From NCBI GenBank assembly GCA_016291905.1, contig JAEEZS010000040.1:24764-88763 (forward strand): a stretch of 64,000 bases of DNA, given 5' to 3'. The notes under the pieces were generated by a model that did no database searches, was not told the origin of the DNA, and was given only the letters and a program-made list of their open reading frames with translations. This document shows, one piece after another, positions 28,037 to 37,745 of the stretch. The stretch comes from Bacteroidaceae bacterium (lineage in GTDB: Bacteria > Bacteroidota > Bacteroidia > Bacteroidales > Bacteroidaceae). The translations under genes were made by a program, and so were the position numbers. Position 1 is the stretch's first letter; every line of letters starts with the position of its first letter.

Positions 28037-28549
28037 ATGGCTGTAAATAGAGTTAAAGTAACGAATGACGTTGAGCTGAAAGACAGGCTCGTCGCAATCA
28101 ACCGTGTTACGAAGGTGACAAAGGGTGGTCGTACATTCACGTTCGCTGCTATCGTTGTGGTAGGCGACGGCAATGGCATCATCGGTTGTGGCCTTGGTAA
28201 GGCTGGTGAAGTCACTGCAGCCATCGCTAAAGGCGTAGAAGCTGCCAAGAAGAATTTAGTACGCGTTCCCGTCCTCAAGGGCACTATCCCTCATGAGGTC
28301 GAGGTCCGTTTCGGTGGTGCTCACGTGCTGCTCCGTCCCGCTTCGGCTGGTACGGGTGTGGTTGCCGGTGGTGCCATGCGTGCTGTTCTTGAGAGTGTAG
28401 GTGTTACCGATGTCCTCGCCAAGTCAAAGGGTTCTTCCAACCCTCACAACCTGGTGAAGGCTACCATCAAGGCCCTCGAGGAACTCCGCGATGCCAAGAT
28501 GGTTGCCCATGACAGAGGCGTCAGTATGAGTCGTGTATTTAATGGATAA
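28037..28549 (+). CDS. rpsE: 30S ribosomal protein S5
   Basis: 170 residues. N-terminal double-stranded RNA-binding-like domain ([16 protein letters not shown]) and C-terminal domain ([16 protein letters not shown]). Role in accuracy and mRNA unwinding. Six nt after rplR. Confidence 0.97.
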   Translation: MAVNRVKVTNDVELKDRLVAINRVTKVTKGGRTFTFAAIVVVGDGNGIIGCGLGKAGEVTAAIAKGVEAAKKNLVRVPVLKGTIPHEVEVRFGGAHVLLRPASAGTGVVAGGAMRAVLESVGVTDVLAKSKGSSNPHNLVKATIKALEELRDAKMVAHDRGVSMSRVFNG

Positions 28550-28562
28550 GGAGATAGACACT

Positions 28563-28739
28563 ATGGCAACTATTAAAGTTAAGCAGATAAAGAGCCGTAT
28601 CGGCGCTCCGAAAGACCAGAAACGTACGCTGGATGCACTTGGCCTGACCAAGATGAACAAGGTGGTTGAGCATGAAGCCACGCCTTCCATCCTTGGCATG
28701 ATTAACAAGGTAAAGCATCTGGTAGTTGTTGTTGAATAA
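28563..28739 (+). CDS. rpmD: 50S ribosomal protein L30
   Basis: 58 residues from ATG 28563 ([17 protein letters not shown]); a frame continues upstream to 28533 inside rpsE but adds unrelated residues. Has the family motif [12 protein letters not shown]. Confidence 0.95.
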   Translation: MATIKVKQIKSRIGAPKDQKRTLDALGLTKMNKVVEHEATPSILGMINKVKHLVVVVE

Positions 28740-28762
28740 TTAATGTTTAAAAAGGTTTGATT

Positions 28763-29209
28763 ATGAAATTAAATAGTTTGAAACCCGCAGAGGGATCAAC
28801 CAAGACACGCAAGAGAGTGGGCCGTGGTGCCGGATCAGGTCTGGGTGGTACTTCAACTCGTGGTCATAAGGGTGCCAAGCAGCGTTCGGGTTATGCAAAG
28901 AAGATTGGCTTCGAAGGAGGTCAGATGCCTTTGCAGCGCCGCGTTCCGAAGTTCGGCTTCAAGAATATCAACCGCGTTGAATACAAAGCTATCAACCTGA
29001 ACGTTATTCAGGCTGTGGCTGATGCCAAGCAGCTTGAGAAGGTGACTGTTGCTGACCTTATCGCAGCCGGTTTCGTCTCCTCACGCCAGCTTGTCAAGAT
29101 TTTGGGTAACGGCGAACTCACCTCAAAGATTGATGTGGAAGCCCATGCATTCTCCAAGAGTGCCCAGGCTGCTATTGAAGCTAAGGGTGGTAATGCAATT
29201 AAACTCTAA
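28763..29209 (+). CDS. rplO: 50S ribosomal protein L15
   Basis: 148 residues from ATG 28763. The glycine/arginine-rich N-terminus (KRVGRGAGSGLGGTSTRGHKG) and the C-terminal ISRQL-like binding region are typical. Precedes secY as in most bacteria. Confidence 0.96.
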   Translation: MKLNSLKPAEGSTKTRKRVGRGAGSGLGGTSTRGHKGAKQRSGYAKKIGFEGGQMPLQRRVPKFGFKNINRVEYKAINLNVIQAVADAKQLEKVTVADLIAAGFVSSRQLVKILGNGELTSKIDVEAHAFSKSAQAAIEAKGGNAIKL

Positions 29210-29215
29210 TCGCGT

Positions 29216-30604
29216 ATGAATATTTGGGCTTTTGTAGGCGTATTAGTTGCTATCTTCCTGTTCTACCTCTGGAAGCGTAAGTTCTTTACGAACGTATTCA
29301 AGATTGAGGACTTGAAGACAAAGCTCCTTATCACCATCGGTTTTGTGGCTATCTATCGTTTCGGCACGAATGTCATCCTTCCCGGTATCGATTCGTCCGC
29401 TTTGACTAGGTTGCACGAACAGACCGGTAGTGGTCTTCTCTCGTTGCTTGATATGTTCTCGGGTGGTGCTTTTTCCAATGCCTCCATTTTCGCATTGGGT
29501 ATCATGCCCTACATCTCGGCATCCATTGTAGTCCAGCTGCTCACCATGGTGGTTCCTTCTTTCCAGAAGATGCAGCGTGAGGGAGAGAGTGGTCGTCGCA
29601 AGATCAATCAGATTACGCGTTACCTGACCATCATCGTGCTTGTGATTCAGGCTCCTGCCTACCTGACGAACCTTCGTTTCCAGGCTTCTGGTGCCATTAA
29701 TCCTGGCATTTCACCCATGGCGTTTTACATCACTTCCACCATCATCCTGGCTGCTGGTAGTATGTTCATCCTCTGGTTGGGCGAGCGCATTACCGACAAG
29801 GGTATCGGTAACGGTATCTCCTTTATCATTCTTATCGGTATCATTGCCCGCTTTCCGACGGCTATCTCGCAGGAGTTCATCTCTCGCACGGCTTCTGCTC
29901 GTGGCGGCGGTCTGGTCATGTTCTTGTTCGAGATTATTGCCCTGTTCTTCGTGTTCATGGCAGCTATCATGCTCACGCAGGGCGTGCGCAAGGTGCCCGT
30001 CCAGTATGCCAAGCAGATTTCCGGTGGCAAGCAGTTTGGCGGTGCCCGTCAGTACATTCCCCTCAAGGTGAATGCGGCTAACGTGATGCCTATCATCTTC
30101 GCACAGGCCATCATGTTCATTCCCCTTTCCTTCATCCGCATGGATAAGGTGGAGACTGCCGGTAAGTTTGTTCGTCTCTTGATTGACACGGACAGCTGGC
30201 TCTACAACCTGATTTTCGCCATCCTGATTATTCTGTTCACCCTGTTCTACACCGCCATCACGGTCAATCCTACCCAGATGGCTGAGGACATGAAGCGGAA
30301 TAACGGATTCATCCCCGGCGTCAAGCCCGGCAAGGCAACAGCCGACTACATTGACACGGTCATGTCGCGAATCACATGGCCTGGAGCTCTGTTCCTCGTT
30401 GTTATTGCTATTCTGCCTCCCTTCGCCCGTCTGTTCGGCATTTCGCGCGAATTTGCTCAGTTCTTCGGTGGCACGTCGTTGCTCATCATGGTCGGTGTTG
30501 TTCTTGATACCCTCCAGCAGATCGAGAGTCACCTGCTCATGCGTCACTATGATGGTTTGCTCAAGAGCGGCCGCATCAAAGGTCGTTCCGGAGCCGCTTA
30601 TTAA
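29216..30604 (+). CDS. secY: Protein translocase subunit SecY, with extra N-terminal segment
   Basis: 462 residues. The ten-helix channel protein of the Sec translocon is clear from FKIEDLKTKLLITIGFVAIYRFG, the plug region DMFSGGAFSNASIFALGIMPYI, and the cytoplasmic loops RITDKGIGNGIS and the C-terminal SHLLMRHYDGL. Unlike the usual start (a short amphipathic helix before KIEDL), the chain begins with a strongly hydrophobic stretch (residues 3-18) followed by KRK, which looks like an additional membrane segment. No other start codon lies between it and the first canonical helix, so the extension is probably translated. Confidence 0.96.
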   Translation: MNIWAFVGVLVAIFLFYLWKRKFFTNVFKIEDLKTKLLITIGFVAIYRFGTNVILPGIDSSALTRLHEQTGSGLLSLLDMFSGGAFSNASIFALGIMPYISASIVVQLLTMVVPSFQKMQREGESGRRKINQITRYLTIIVLVIQAPAYLTNLRFQASGAINPGISPMAFYITSTIILAAGSMFILWLGERITDKGIGNGISFIILIGIIARFPTAISQEFISRTASARGGGLVMFLFEIIALFFVFMAAIMLTQGVRKVPVQYAKQISGGKQFGGARQYIPLKVNAANVMPIIFAQAIMFIPLSFIRMDKVETAGKFVRLLIDTDSWLYNLIFAILIILFTLFYTAITVNPTQMAEDMKRNNGFIPGVKPGKATADYIDTVMSRITWPGALFLVVIAILPPFARLFGISREFAQFFGGTSLLIMVGVVLDTLQQIESHLLMRHYDGLLKSGRIKGRSGAAY

Positions 30605-30616
30605 GACCTAAGCAGA

Positions 30617-31420
30617 ATGATATTTCTTAAGACAGACGAAGAAATCGAGCTCCTGCGTCAGGCGAACCTCCTTGTGGGCCGCACGCTGGCAGAGGTGGCC
30701 AAGCTTATTGAGCCTGGCGTCACCACTCGTCAGCTTGATACGGTAGCCGAGGAATTCATCCGCGACCATGGTGCCATTCCCACCTTTAAGGGTTTCCCGA
30801 ATTTCGAGCCGGGCCTGCCGGCTTTCCCGGGGTCGTTGTGTACGTCCGTGAACGAAATGATTGTCCACGGCATTCCCAACGACGAACCCCTTAAGGAGGG
30901 CGACATCGTCAGTGTCGACTGCGGTACTTATCTCAATGGCTTCTGTGGCGACTCAGCCTATACTTTCTGTGTGGGCGAAGTCTCCGAGGAAGTCCGCGAG
31001 CTGCTTCGCGTCACGAAGGAATCCCTCTATCTCGGCATCGAGCAGGCCGTGACAGGCAAGCGCGTGGGCGACATCGGCAATGCCGTGCAGCAGCACTGCG
31101 AGCGTCACGGCTACGGCGTTGTCCGCGAGTTCACCGGACACGGTGTCGGGCGCGAGATGCACGAGGATCCTGCCGTACCCAATTACGGTCGTCGCGGCAA
31201 TGGCGCCAAGCTCAAGCAGGGCATGGTCATCGCCATCGAGCCCATGATCACCATGGGGCGCCGCGACATCGTCTGGGAAAGCGACAGCTGGGGAGTCAGC
31301 ACCATCGACCATAAGCCCGCTGCTCACTTCGAGCACACCGTGGCCGTTGGTCTTACCAAAGCCGACATCCTCTCGTCATTCGATTTCGTAGAAGAAGTTT
31401 TAAGAAACAAACAAAAGTGA
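30617..31420 (+). CDS. map: Methionine aminopeptidase, type I
   Basis: 267 residues. Removes the initiator Met from nascent proteins using two metal ions. Metal ligands are recognisable in [19 protein letters not shown] (two Asp), [15 protein letters not shown] (His), and AIEPMITMG (Glu). Located 12 nt after secY, the usual neighbour. Confidence 0.96.
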   Translation: MIFLKTDEEIELLRQANLLVGRTLAEVAKLIEPGVTTRQLDTVAEEFIRDHGAIPTFKGFPNFEPGLPAFPGSLCTSVNEMIVHGIPNDEPLKEGDIVSVDCGTYLNGFCGDSAYTFCVGEVSEEVRELLRVTKESLYLGIEQAVTGKRVGDIGNAVQQHCERHGYGVVREFTGHGVGREMHEDPAVPNYGRRGNGAKLKQGMVIAIEPMITMGRRDIVWESDSWGVSTIDHKPAAHFEHTVAVGLTKADILSSFDFVEEVLRNKQK

Positions 31421-31421
31421 T

Positions 31422-31640
31422 ATGTCCAAACAGTCAGCAATAGAGCAAGACGGAACCGTCGTCGAGGCATTGTCCAATGCCAACTTCCGCGTCGAGTTGG
31501 AAAACGGCCACCAAATTACTGCCACCATTTCCGGAAAGATGCGTATGCACTACATCAAGATTCTCCCCGGTGACAAAGTGAAGGTGGAAATGTCCCCGTA
31601 CGACCTGACCAAAGGAAGAATCAGTTTCAGATACAAATAA
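31422..31640 (+). CDS. infA: Translation initiation factor IF-1
   Basis: 72 residues, OB fold ([34 protein letters not shown]). Binds the 30S A site during initiation. One nt after map. Confidence 0.97.
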   Translation: MSKQSAIEQDGTVVEALSNANFRVELENGHQITATISGKMRMHYIKILPGDKVKVEMSPYDLTKGRISFRYK

Positions 31641-31656
31641 AAAAACAGATACAACA

Positions 31657-31773
31657 ATGAAAGTAAGAGCATCCCTTAAGAAACGTTCCGCAGACTGCAA
31701 GATAGTCCGCCGTCACGGAACTCTGTACGTTATCAACAAGAAAAATCCCAAGGAGAAACAGCGCCAGGGATAA
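31657..31773 (+). CDS. rpmJ: 50S ribosomal protein L36, zinc-free type
   Basis: 38 codons: [20 protein letters not shown] begins the protein and it ends in KEKQRQG. Zinc-binding L36 carries CxxC, a third Cys and a His. Here the positions read Ser11, Cys14, Asn27 and Glu33, so only one ligand remains and zinc cannot be held. It lies between infA and rpsM, the normal place. Confidence 0.95.
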   Translation: MKVRASLKKRSADCKIVRRHGTLYVINKKNPKEKQRQG

Positions 31774-31807
31774 GAGGTTAAATGGATAAAACAATCAATA
31801 CAAGTAT

Positions 31808-32188
31808 ATGGCTATAAGAATTGTCGGAGTAGACATTCCTCAGAACAAGCGAGGAGAAATTGCATTGACCTATATCTATGGTATCGGTCGTAGCAGCGCC
31901 GCTAAGATCCTTGAGAAAGCCGGCGTAGATAAAGACATTAAGGTTAAGGACTGGACCGACGACATGGCCGCCCGCGTGCGTGAGGTCATCGGTGCCGAGT
32001 ACAAGGTCGAGGGTGACCTGCGTACTGAAGTCCAGTTGAACATCAAGCGACTGATGGACATTGGTTGCTATCGTGGCGTCCGTCACCGTATCGGCCTTCC
32101 CGTCCGTGGACAGAGCACGAAGAACAATGCCCGCACCCGCAAGGGCCGCAAGAAAACTGTTGCCAACAAGAAGAAGGCTACGAAGTAA
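31808..32188 (+). CDS. rpsM: 30S ribosomal protein S13
   Basis: 126 residues. Helix-two-turn-helix region ([19 protein letters not shown]) and the basic tail contacting P-site tRNA ([22 protein letters not shown]). First gene of the alpha block. Confidence 0.97.
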   Translation: MAIRIVGVDIPQNKRGEIALTYIYGIGRSSAAKILEKAGVDKDIKVKDWTDDMAARVREVIGAEYKVEGDLRTEVQLNIKRLMDIGCYRGVRHRIGLPVRGQSTKNNARTRKGRKKTVANKKKATK

Positions 32189-32218
32189 TGTTCATGCACT
32201 AAAAAACACAGAAAAGAT

Positions 32219-32608
32219 ATGGCAAAAAAATCAGTCGTAACAAAGAAAAGAAATGTGAAGGTGGGCGCCATGGGCCAGCTCCATGTCCACTCCTCCTTCA
32301 ACAACATCATCGTGGCCCTTGCCAACGAAGAAGGTCAGATTATCTCCTGGTCTTCAGCCGGTAAGATGGGTTTCCGCGGTTCGAAGAAGAACACCCCCTA
32401 CGCAGCCCAGATGGCTGCCGAGGATTGCGCCAAGATTGCCTACGACCTTGGCCTGCGCAAGGTGAAAGCTTATGTTAAGGGTCCCGGCAACGGCCGCGAG
32501 TCCGCCATCCGTGCCACTCACGGAGCCGGCATCGAGGTTGTTGAGATCATCGACGTCACCCCGCTGCCCCACAACGGCTGCCGTCCTCCCAAGAGAAGAA
32601 GAGTTTAA
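32219..32608 (+). CDS. rpsK: 30S ribosomal protein S11
   Basis: 129 residues. Platform protein; [26 protein letters not shown] and the end [13 protein letters not shown] fit the family, including the Asn-Gly site that is isomerised in E. coli. Confidence 0.97.
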   Translation: MAKKSVVTKKRNVKVGAMGQLHVHSSFNNIIVALANEEGQIISWSSAGKMGFRGSKKNTPYAAQMAAEDCAKIAYDLGLRKVKAYVKGPGNGRESAIRATHGAGIEVVEIIDVTPLPHNGCRPPKRRRV

Positions 32609-32626
32609 CCTTAAAAGCAGAAGAAA

Positions 32627-33235
32627 ATGGCAAGATATACAGGCCCCAAATCGAAAATCGCCCGTAAGTTCGGCGAACCTATCTATGGACCCGACAAGGT
32701 CCTTTCGAAGAAGAACTATGCCCCCGGTCAGCACGGCAACAACAAGCGTCGCAAGACGTCTGAATACGGTGTCATGCTTGCTGAGAAGCAGAAGGCCAAG
32801 TACACCTACGGTGTCCTTGAGCGTCAGTTCCGTAACCTCTTCAACAAAGCCGAGCGCAAGAACGGTGTTACCGGTGTAATCCTTCTCCAGCTTCTTGAAG
32901 GCCGTCTCGACAACGTTGTCTATCGCCTCGGCATCGCTCCCACGCGTGCCGCTGCCCGTCAGCTCGTCAGCCACCGCCACATCACCGTCAACGGCCGTGT
33001 GGTCAACATTCCTTCCTATGCAGTCAAGGTCGGCGACATCGTAGCTGTTCGCGAACGTTCCAAGTCACTCGAGGTCATCGAAGCCAGTCTCGCCGGTTTC
33101 AACCACGCCAAGTATCCCTGGTTGGAGTGGGACGAAGCCCAGAAGGCCGGTAAGTTCATGAGCATCCCCGCCCGTGAAGACATCCCTGAGAACATCAAGG
33201 AACAACTGATTGTCGAATTGTACTCAAAGAATTAA
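32627..33235 (+). CDS. rpsD: 30S ribosomal protein S4
   Basis: 202 residues, the cysteine-free form. Has an S4 RNA-binding domain ([34 protein letters not shown]). Nucleates 16S 5'-domain assembly. Confidence 0.97.
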   Translation: MARYTGPKSKIARKFGEPIYGPDKVLSKKNYAPGQHGNNKRRKTSEYGVMLAEKQKAKYTYGVLERQFRNLFNKAERKNGVTGVILLQLLEGRLDNVVYRLGIAPTRAAARQLVSHRHITVNGRVVNIPSYAVKVGDIVAVRERSKSLEVIEASLAGFNHAKYPWLEWDEAQKAGKFMSIPAREDIPENIKEQLIVELYSKN

Positions 33236-33241
33236 CCCCCA

Positions 33242-34234
33242 ATGGCGATATTAGCATTTCAAAAACCAGACAAAGTAATCATGTTGGAGGCGGACTCGAA
33301 GTTCGGCAAGTTCGAATTTCGTCCCCTCGAGCCGGGCTTTGGTATTACCATCGGTAACGCCCTTCGCCGCATCCTCCTCTCGTCGCTCGAAGGCTTCGCC
33401 ATCAACACCATCCGCATCGAAGGTGTTGAGCACGAGTTCGCCACCGTGCCGGGAGTGAAGGAAGATGTCACCAACATCATCCTCAACCTCAAGCAGGTAC
33501 GTTTCCGCCAGATTGTCGAGGAATACGAAGGCGAGAAGGTTAGCATTACCGTCGAGAATACCACCGAGTTCCGTGCCGGAGATATAGGCAAAGCCCTCAC
33601 CGGATTTGAAGTGTTAAATCCCGAATTGGTTATTTGCCGTCTCGACTCGAAAGCAAAGATGCAGATTGACATCACCATCAACAAGGGCCGCGGCTACGTG
33701 GTTTCCGATGAAAACCGCATCTATTGCACCGAAGTCAACACGATCCCCATCGATTCCATTTACACACCGATACGTAACGTCAAGTACGCTGTCGAGCCCT
33801 TCCGCGTCGAGCAGAAGACCGACTACGACAAGCTCGTGCTTGAGATTACTACCGACGGTTCCATTCATCCGAAGGAAGCCCTCAAGGAGGCAGCCAAGAT
33901 CCTTATCTATCACTTCATGCTCTTCTCCGACGAGAAGATCACGCTCGAGGACACCTCGTTCGAGAGCAACGAAGAGTTTGACGAGGAAGTGCTCCACATG
34001 CGTCAGCTGCTGAAGACAAAGCTCACCGACCTGAACCTCTCCGTCCGCGCCCTCAACTGCCTGAAGTCAGCCGAGGTCGACACGCTGGGCGACCTGGTCC
34101 AGTTCAACAAGACCGACCTCCTCAAGTTCCGCAACTTCGGAAAGAAATCGCTCACCGAGCTTGAAGACCTGCTCGACAGCCTGAGCCTTTCGTTTGGAAC
34201 AGACATTTCAAAGTATAAACTTGATAAAGATTAA
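33242..34234 (+). CDS. rpoA: RNA polymerase subunit alpha
   Basis: 330 residues. N-terminal dimerisation domain ([21 protein letters not shown]) and C-terminal DNA/activator-binding domain ([36 protein letters not shown]). Six nt after rpsD. Confidence 0.97.
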   Translation: MAILAFQKPDKVIMLEADSKFGKFEFRPLEPGFGITIGNALRRILLSSLEGFAINTIRIEGVEHEFATVPGVKEDVTNIILNLKQVRFRQIVEEYEGEKVSITVENTTEFRAGDIGKALTGFEVLNPELVICRLDSKAKMQIDITINKGRGYVVSDENRIYCTEVNTIPIDSIYTPIRNVKYAVEPFRVEQKTDYDKLVLEITTDGSIHPKEALKEAAKILIYHFMLFSDEKITLEDTSFESNEEFDEEVLHMRQLLKTKLTDLNLSVRALNCLKSAEVDTLGDLVQFNKTDLLKFRNFGKKSLTELEDLLDSLSLSFGTDISKYKLDKD

Positions 34235-34243
34235 CATCCGATT

Positions 34244-34735
34244 ATGAGACACGGAAAGAAACTCAATCACCTGAGCCGTACTGCAGCCCACAGAAAGTCC
34301 ATGATGGCCAACATGACCTGCTCGCTGATCAAGCACAAAAGAATCACTACGACTCTCCCCAAGGCCAAGGCACTCAAGAAGTACGTTGAGCCCCTCATCA
34401 CGAAGGCCAAGAACGATACCACCAACAACCGCCGCGTTGTCTTCAGCTACCTGAAGGACAAGCACGCCGTGAGCGAGCTCTTCAACGAGGTCATCACGAA
34501 GGTCGGCGACCGTCCCGGTGGTTACACCCGCATCATCAAGCTCGGTCACCGTCAGGACGATGCTGCTCCCATCTGCTTCATCGAACTCGTTGACTTTGAT
34601 GAGAACATGGCCAAGGCCCAGAAGAAGGCCACGCGTACCCGCCGCAGCCGCAAGTCTGCTCCGAAGGCCGAGGCCGCTCCCGCTGCCGAAGCTCCCGCCA
34701 CGGAAGCCCCTGCCGAGGAAGCAAAAGCCGAGTAA
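34244..34735 (+). CDS. rplQ: 50S ribosomal protein L17 with Ala/Glu-rich tail
   Basis: 163 residues. The first about 120 are standard L17 ([20 protein letters not shown]). The last about 40 residues are a basic stretch ([13 protein letters not shown]) followed by repeats of [16 protein letters not shown], a low-complexity tail common in Bacteroidetes. Last gene of the supercluster. Confidence 0.96.
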   Translation: MRHGKKLNHLSRTAAHRKSMMANMTCSLIKHKRITTTLPKAKALKKYVEPLITKAKNDTTNNRRVVFSYLKDKHAVSELFNEVITKVGDRPGGYTRIIKLGHRQDDAAPICFIELVDFDENMAKAQKKATRTRRSRKSAPKAEAAPAAEAPATEAPAEEAKAE

Positions 34736-34762
34736 CAAACATTATAGCCTTATAACACAGAG

Positions 34763-34800
34763 AAGCAGGCGCGCAGTGATGCACGCCTGCTTTGCGTTTG
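34763..34800 (+). terminator. Hairpin at the end of the ribosomal cluster
   Basis: AAGCAGGCG (34763-34771) pairs with CGCCTGCTT (34784-34792), with an inner CGCA/TGCA pairing; followed by a broken T tract (TTTGCGTTTG). It lies 28 nt after rplQ. Confidence 0.65.
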
Positions 34801-34876
34801 TGGGGTATAGTGCGCCCTTTGTCGTGCCGCGGGGAGGTGCGGCGAGAGGGGAGGAAAGTTGAGTCGGCGGGCTGGC

Positions 34877-34922
34877 GGCTCAGTGGGGCGAGGCTCTGTA
34901 GGGTGCCGGCTCAGTAGGGCGA
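34877..34922. repeat. Three 15-16-nt direct repeats across the GH2 stop codon
   Basis: GGCTCAGTGGGGCGA (34877), GGCTCTGTAGGGTGCC (34892) and GGCTCAGTAGGGCGA (34908) follow each other with no gap. The third covers the GH2 stop codon region (34911-34913). Confidence 0.6.
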
Positions 34923-37520
34923 GATGTTGTTCAGCTCGCCTATACGGCCTTCTGCCACCTCGGTGGTCATCAGCTGTCGGAAGTCGTCGAGGGTGATGCG
35001 GGTGGTGGGCGCGAAGTCCTTCGAGGTCATGTATTCCAGCACGCTGCGGTAGAACTGGCGTCCCTCGGGCCAGGCTGAGGCTTTCTCAAGGTCGGCCATG
35101 CAAACGAGCAGCCTGCCTTTGCCCACCTGGAACTCGAAGACCAGCCCGAGCTTGTGGTTGCGCTCGACGTTGTCGATGACCTGCACGATGGGGCGGTAGC
35201 CGCGTCCCGTGTTGTCGAGCATCATCGGGTGGCTGGCCTTGATGATGGGAAACCACTGCCAGTGGGTGTGCATGCCGGTGGGGAAACTGCGGAAGAGCGG
35301 GTGGTCGGGGTCGGTGAGGATGCCCAGCGTGCCGGGCGAGACGGTTTTCCGGTTGTTTTCCGCGATGGTCTTGAACATGCGGTAGTTCCAGTAGTCGGTC
35401 TGGAATAGTCCTCCCACGCACAGCTTTGTGGAGTCGGGCATCAGCAGCACGCGCTTGCCCTTTGCCAGTTGGCGGGCGATGTCCTCCGTCAGCACGTCGG
35501 TGACGATGACCTTCCTCTTCAGCCTCGTCAGGCTGGTGGCGGCGGGATAGACCCACAGGTCGTAGGTGTTGTGGTAGTCCGTCCCGTCGATGCCGATGTC
35601 GAGCTGCAGCTGTGCGGGCTTTTTGTAGGCACGGAGGCTGATGTCAAGCGTGCCGACGATGATGAGCCCTTCGCCCTCGGGCAGCGCCATGCTGCCGTGC
35701 TGCCTGCCGAGGTGCCACGTGAGCGTCTTTCCCTTCAGCGACGTGCCGCCGTAGTTGGCCACCTGGAGGGTGGCGTGGATGCCCTCCTTGTTGGTGAAGG
35801 AGAATTTCGGTGCGCTCAGCAGCGGCACCACGTCGTTGCACCATTCCCTCCATTCGCGCTCGGTGCAGAGGCCCTTTGAGTCCATGAAGGCGTCGAGGAT
35901 GCCCACATAGGCCGAGCCCTGCCCCGGGTAGTCCTGCAGGTCGAGCAGCTGGAAGCCTGCCATGTTGGGGGTGCGGAGGTCCATCTCGATGTCCTGCTTG
36001 TAGAGCTGCAGCGCCCACAGTCCGCTGGCCTTGTGGAAGTCGTCGGCCTGGTCGCCCATGCCCGCCTTTTCCAGCCGCGAGCGGAATGTCTGCAGGTTGT
36101 AGGGGCAGAGTGTGCCCGTGTATTTCCCTATCTCGGCGTAGTCAGGGTAGGTCTGGAACTGCCCTGTCTCATGCGAGATGACGGGCACGTCGGTCATGCC
36201 GCACCCCTCTTCGAAGTTCATCTCCGTGTTGGGGTAGAAGTGGTTGATCATTCCCCCGTCGGCGGCATCGGCAAACGAGAACGAGCCTCGCGTGTGGGTG
36301 GTGTAGTTGCCCCAGCCCTCGCCGCCCACGCGGCAGGTGGTGAAGTAGTCCATGCCGGGCTTCACGCCCTGATAGCCAAGGTAGTAGTTGCTGCCGAAGG
36401 TAAACAGCTTGTCGGGGGCTATGCGGCGGAAGTCCTCCACGAACTCGGCCATCTTGTCGATGTTACCCCACAGTTCGTTGCCGAGGGCGAACATGCGGAA
36501 CGAGGGGTGGTGGCCATACCAGCGGAGGATGTTCTCGCCCTCTTTGTGCAGGAAGGCCATCAGCAGCGTGTCCTTGTCGTCGAAACTGCCCCAGAAGGGC
36601 AGTTCGGGCTGAAGGACGATGCCAAGCTCGTCAGCGGCGGCGAACGCGGCTTCCGGCGGGCACCATGAGTGGAAGCGCACGTGGTTCAGCCCGTAGGCGG
36701 CACAGCGCCCCAGATAGTCCGTCCACGTGTCAGCGTCCATGGGCACGTGGCCTGTCAGCGGCCACACGCAGGCGTCGTGCTTGCCGCGCAGGAAGATCCG
36801 GTGGCCGTCGGCATGGAAGTGCTGCCCCTCGATGTGGAAGTCGCGGAGGTTGGGGTGGGCGGGGCGTGCGGCTGCCGGCGCGTGCGGGGCGGCGGTGGTG
36901 AGGTAGATTTCGCCGATGATGCCGTTCCAGTTGGTCTGCGTGTCGTCGGTGTAGGCGTGGCTGCTGGAGTAGAGTTGCGGGGGCACTCCGCTGCTGTTGT
37001 CCACCATGACGGCGAGGCGGTGGCGGCCGGGGGTGAGCGATGCCGAGAGGTCGTACACCTGGGGCGTGGAGATGTCGTTGCTGCTTCCTGCGAGCTTTTC
37101 ATCGACGTACACCTCGGTGGGCTTGCTGCGTTCGAGGAAGAGGTAAACGGGCTGCCCCTTCCAGTCGGCGGGTATCTCCACCTCGCGCCGGTACCAGGCG
37201 CGCCCAGTGTAGGCGTAGCGGCGCGTCAGGCGGGTGGTCTCGTCGTGCGTGGCGGCCAAGTCGCCCTTACGGTTAGTGTCCGTCGTGCCCGGCAGCACCA
37301 CGGTTTCCGGCAGGCGGTCGCCGGGCATCAGGGCGTGCTGGCGGTCGAGCGCAAACTGCCACGTCCCGCCGAGGTCGATGCGTTGGACGAGGCCGTCGGC
37401 CATGACGCCGAGGCTGAACAGCATGAGCAGTAGCGTGAGCAGCCGGCGGATGCGCTTTTGTGCGGAGGGCATGGCGTTTTCGGGGATTTCAGATAGCGTT
37501 TTACAAGTCATGATATTCAT
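34911..37520 (-). CDS. Glycoside hydrolase family 2 protein, secreted
   Basis: 869 residues. After a signal peptide (RRLLTLLLMLFSLGVMADG) come a jelly-roll sugar-binding domain (about 45-210: GTWQFALDR, YTGRAWYRREVEIP), and a TIM barrel (about 225-560). The acid/base is Glu349 in ALGNELWG and the nucleophile candidate is Glu451 in VISHETGQF. HSWCPPEAAFAAADELG is typical of a GH2 group with beta-galactosidase- or glucuronidase-like members. The C-terminal about 300 residues have Ig-like and trimerisation-like features but are not firmly assigned. The 37520 start leaves a leader of about a dozen nt; ATG 37472 is a credible alternative. Substrate unknown. Confidence 0.88.
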   Translation of the reverse strand: MNIMTCKTLSEIPENAMPSAQKRIRRLLTLLLMLFSLGVMADGLVQRIDLGGTWQFALDRQHALMPGDRLPETVVLPGTTDTNRKGDLAATHDETTRLTRRYAYTGRAWYRREVEIPADWKGQPVYLFLERSKPTEVYVDEKLAGSSNDISTPQVYDLSASLTPGRHRLAVMVDNSSGVPPQLYSSSHAYTDDTQTNWNGIIGEIYLTTAAPHAPAAARPAHPNLRDFHIEGQHFHADGHRIFLRGKHDACVWPLTGHVPMDADTWTDYLGRCAAYGLNHVRFHSWCPPEAAFAAADELGIVLQPELPFWGSFDDKDTLLMAFLHKEGENILRWYGHHPSFRMFALGNELWGNIDKMAEFVEDFRRIAPDKLFTFGSNYYLGYQGVKPGMDYFTTCRVGGEGWGNYTTHTRGSFSFADAADGGMINHFYPNTEMNFEEGCGMTDVPVISHETGQFQTYPDYAEIGKYTGTLCPYNLQTFRSRLEKAGMGDQADDFHKASGLWALQLYKQDIEMDLRTPNMAGFQLLDLQDYPGQGSAYVGILDAFMDSKGLCTEREWREWCNDVVPLLSAPKFSFTNKEGIHATLQVANYGGTSLKGKTLTWHLGRQHGSMALPEGEGLIIVGTLDISLRAYKKPAQLQLDIGIDGTDYHNTYDLWVYPAATSLTRLKRKVIVTDVLTEDIARQLAKGKRVLLMPDSTKLCVGGLFQTDYWNYRMFKTIAENNRKTVSPGTLGILTDPDHPLFRSFPTGMHTHWQWFPIIKASHPMMLDNTGRGYRPIVQVIDNVERNHKLGLVFEFQVGKGRLLVCMADLEKASAWPEGRQFYRSVLEYMTSKDFAPTTRITLDDFRQLMTTEVAEGRIGELNNISPY

Positions 37521-37534
37521 GTTTTATTACGTTA

Positions 37535-37542
37535 CAAAGATA
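37535..37542 (-). promoter_or_regulatory. -7 box for the GH2 gene
   Basis: TATCTTTG on the minus strand, with TTTG 20 nt upstream of it. It lacks the TTTCG spacer element seen at three T9SS cargo promoters. Confidence 0.65.
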
Positions 37543-37649
37543 CGGTTTTTTCTTCAATCCACCAAATTTTCGGGTATAAAAATGGCCTTGGAACGGCACT
37601 TTTTTCAACTTTTTTCCCGCCTGGACGGCGCGGTGGAAAGGAGGGCAGA

Positions 37650-37733
37650 AGGGCGGGCGTACACGGCAGAAAGGCCTTCGTACGCGATAACAGGGCCTTC
37701 GTACACGATAACAGGGCGGGCGTGGCGGGGCGA
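37650..37733. repeat. Four 21-nt degenerate tandem units
   Basis: Units start at 37650, 37671, 37692 and 37713. The middle two are nearly identical (AAGGCCTTCGTACGCGATAAC and AGGGCCTTCGTACACGATAAC, each shown at 21 nt here only in part-identical form: core CCTTCGTACRCGATAAC). Outer units are diverged to GGGCGGGCGT. The pitch equals that of the 2.2-2.7 kb arrays but a 13-nt dyad is not convincing. Confidence 0.6.
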
Positions 37734-37745
37734 TGCCCTGTCGGA

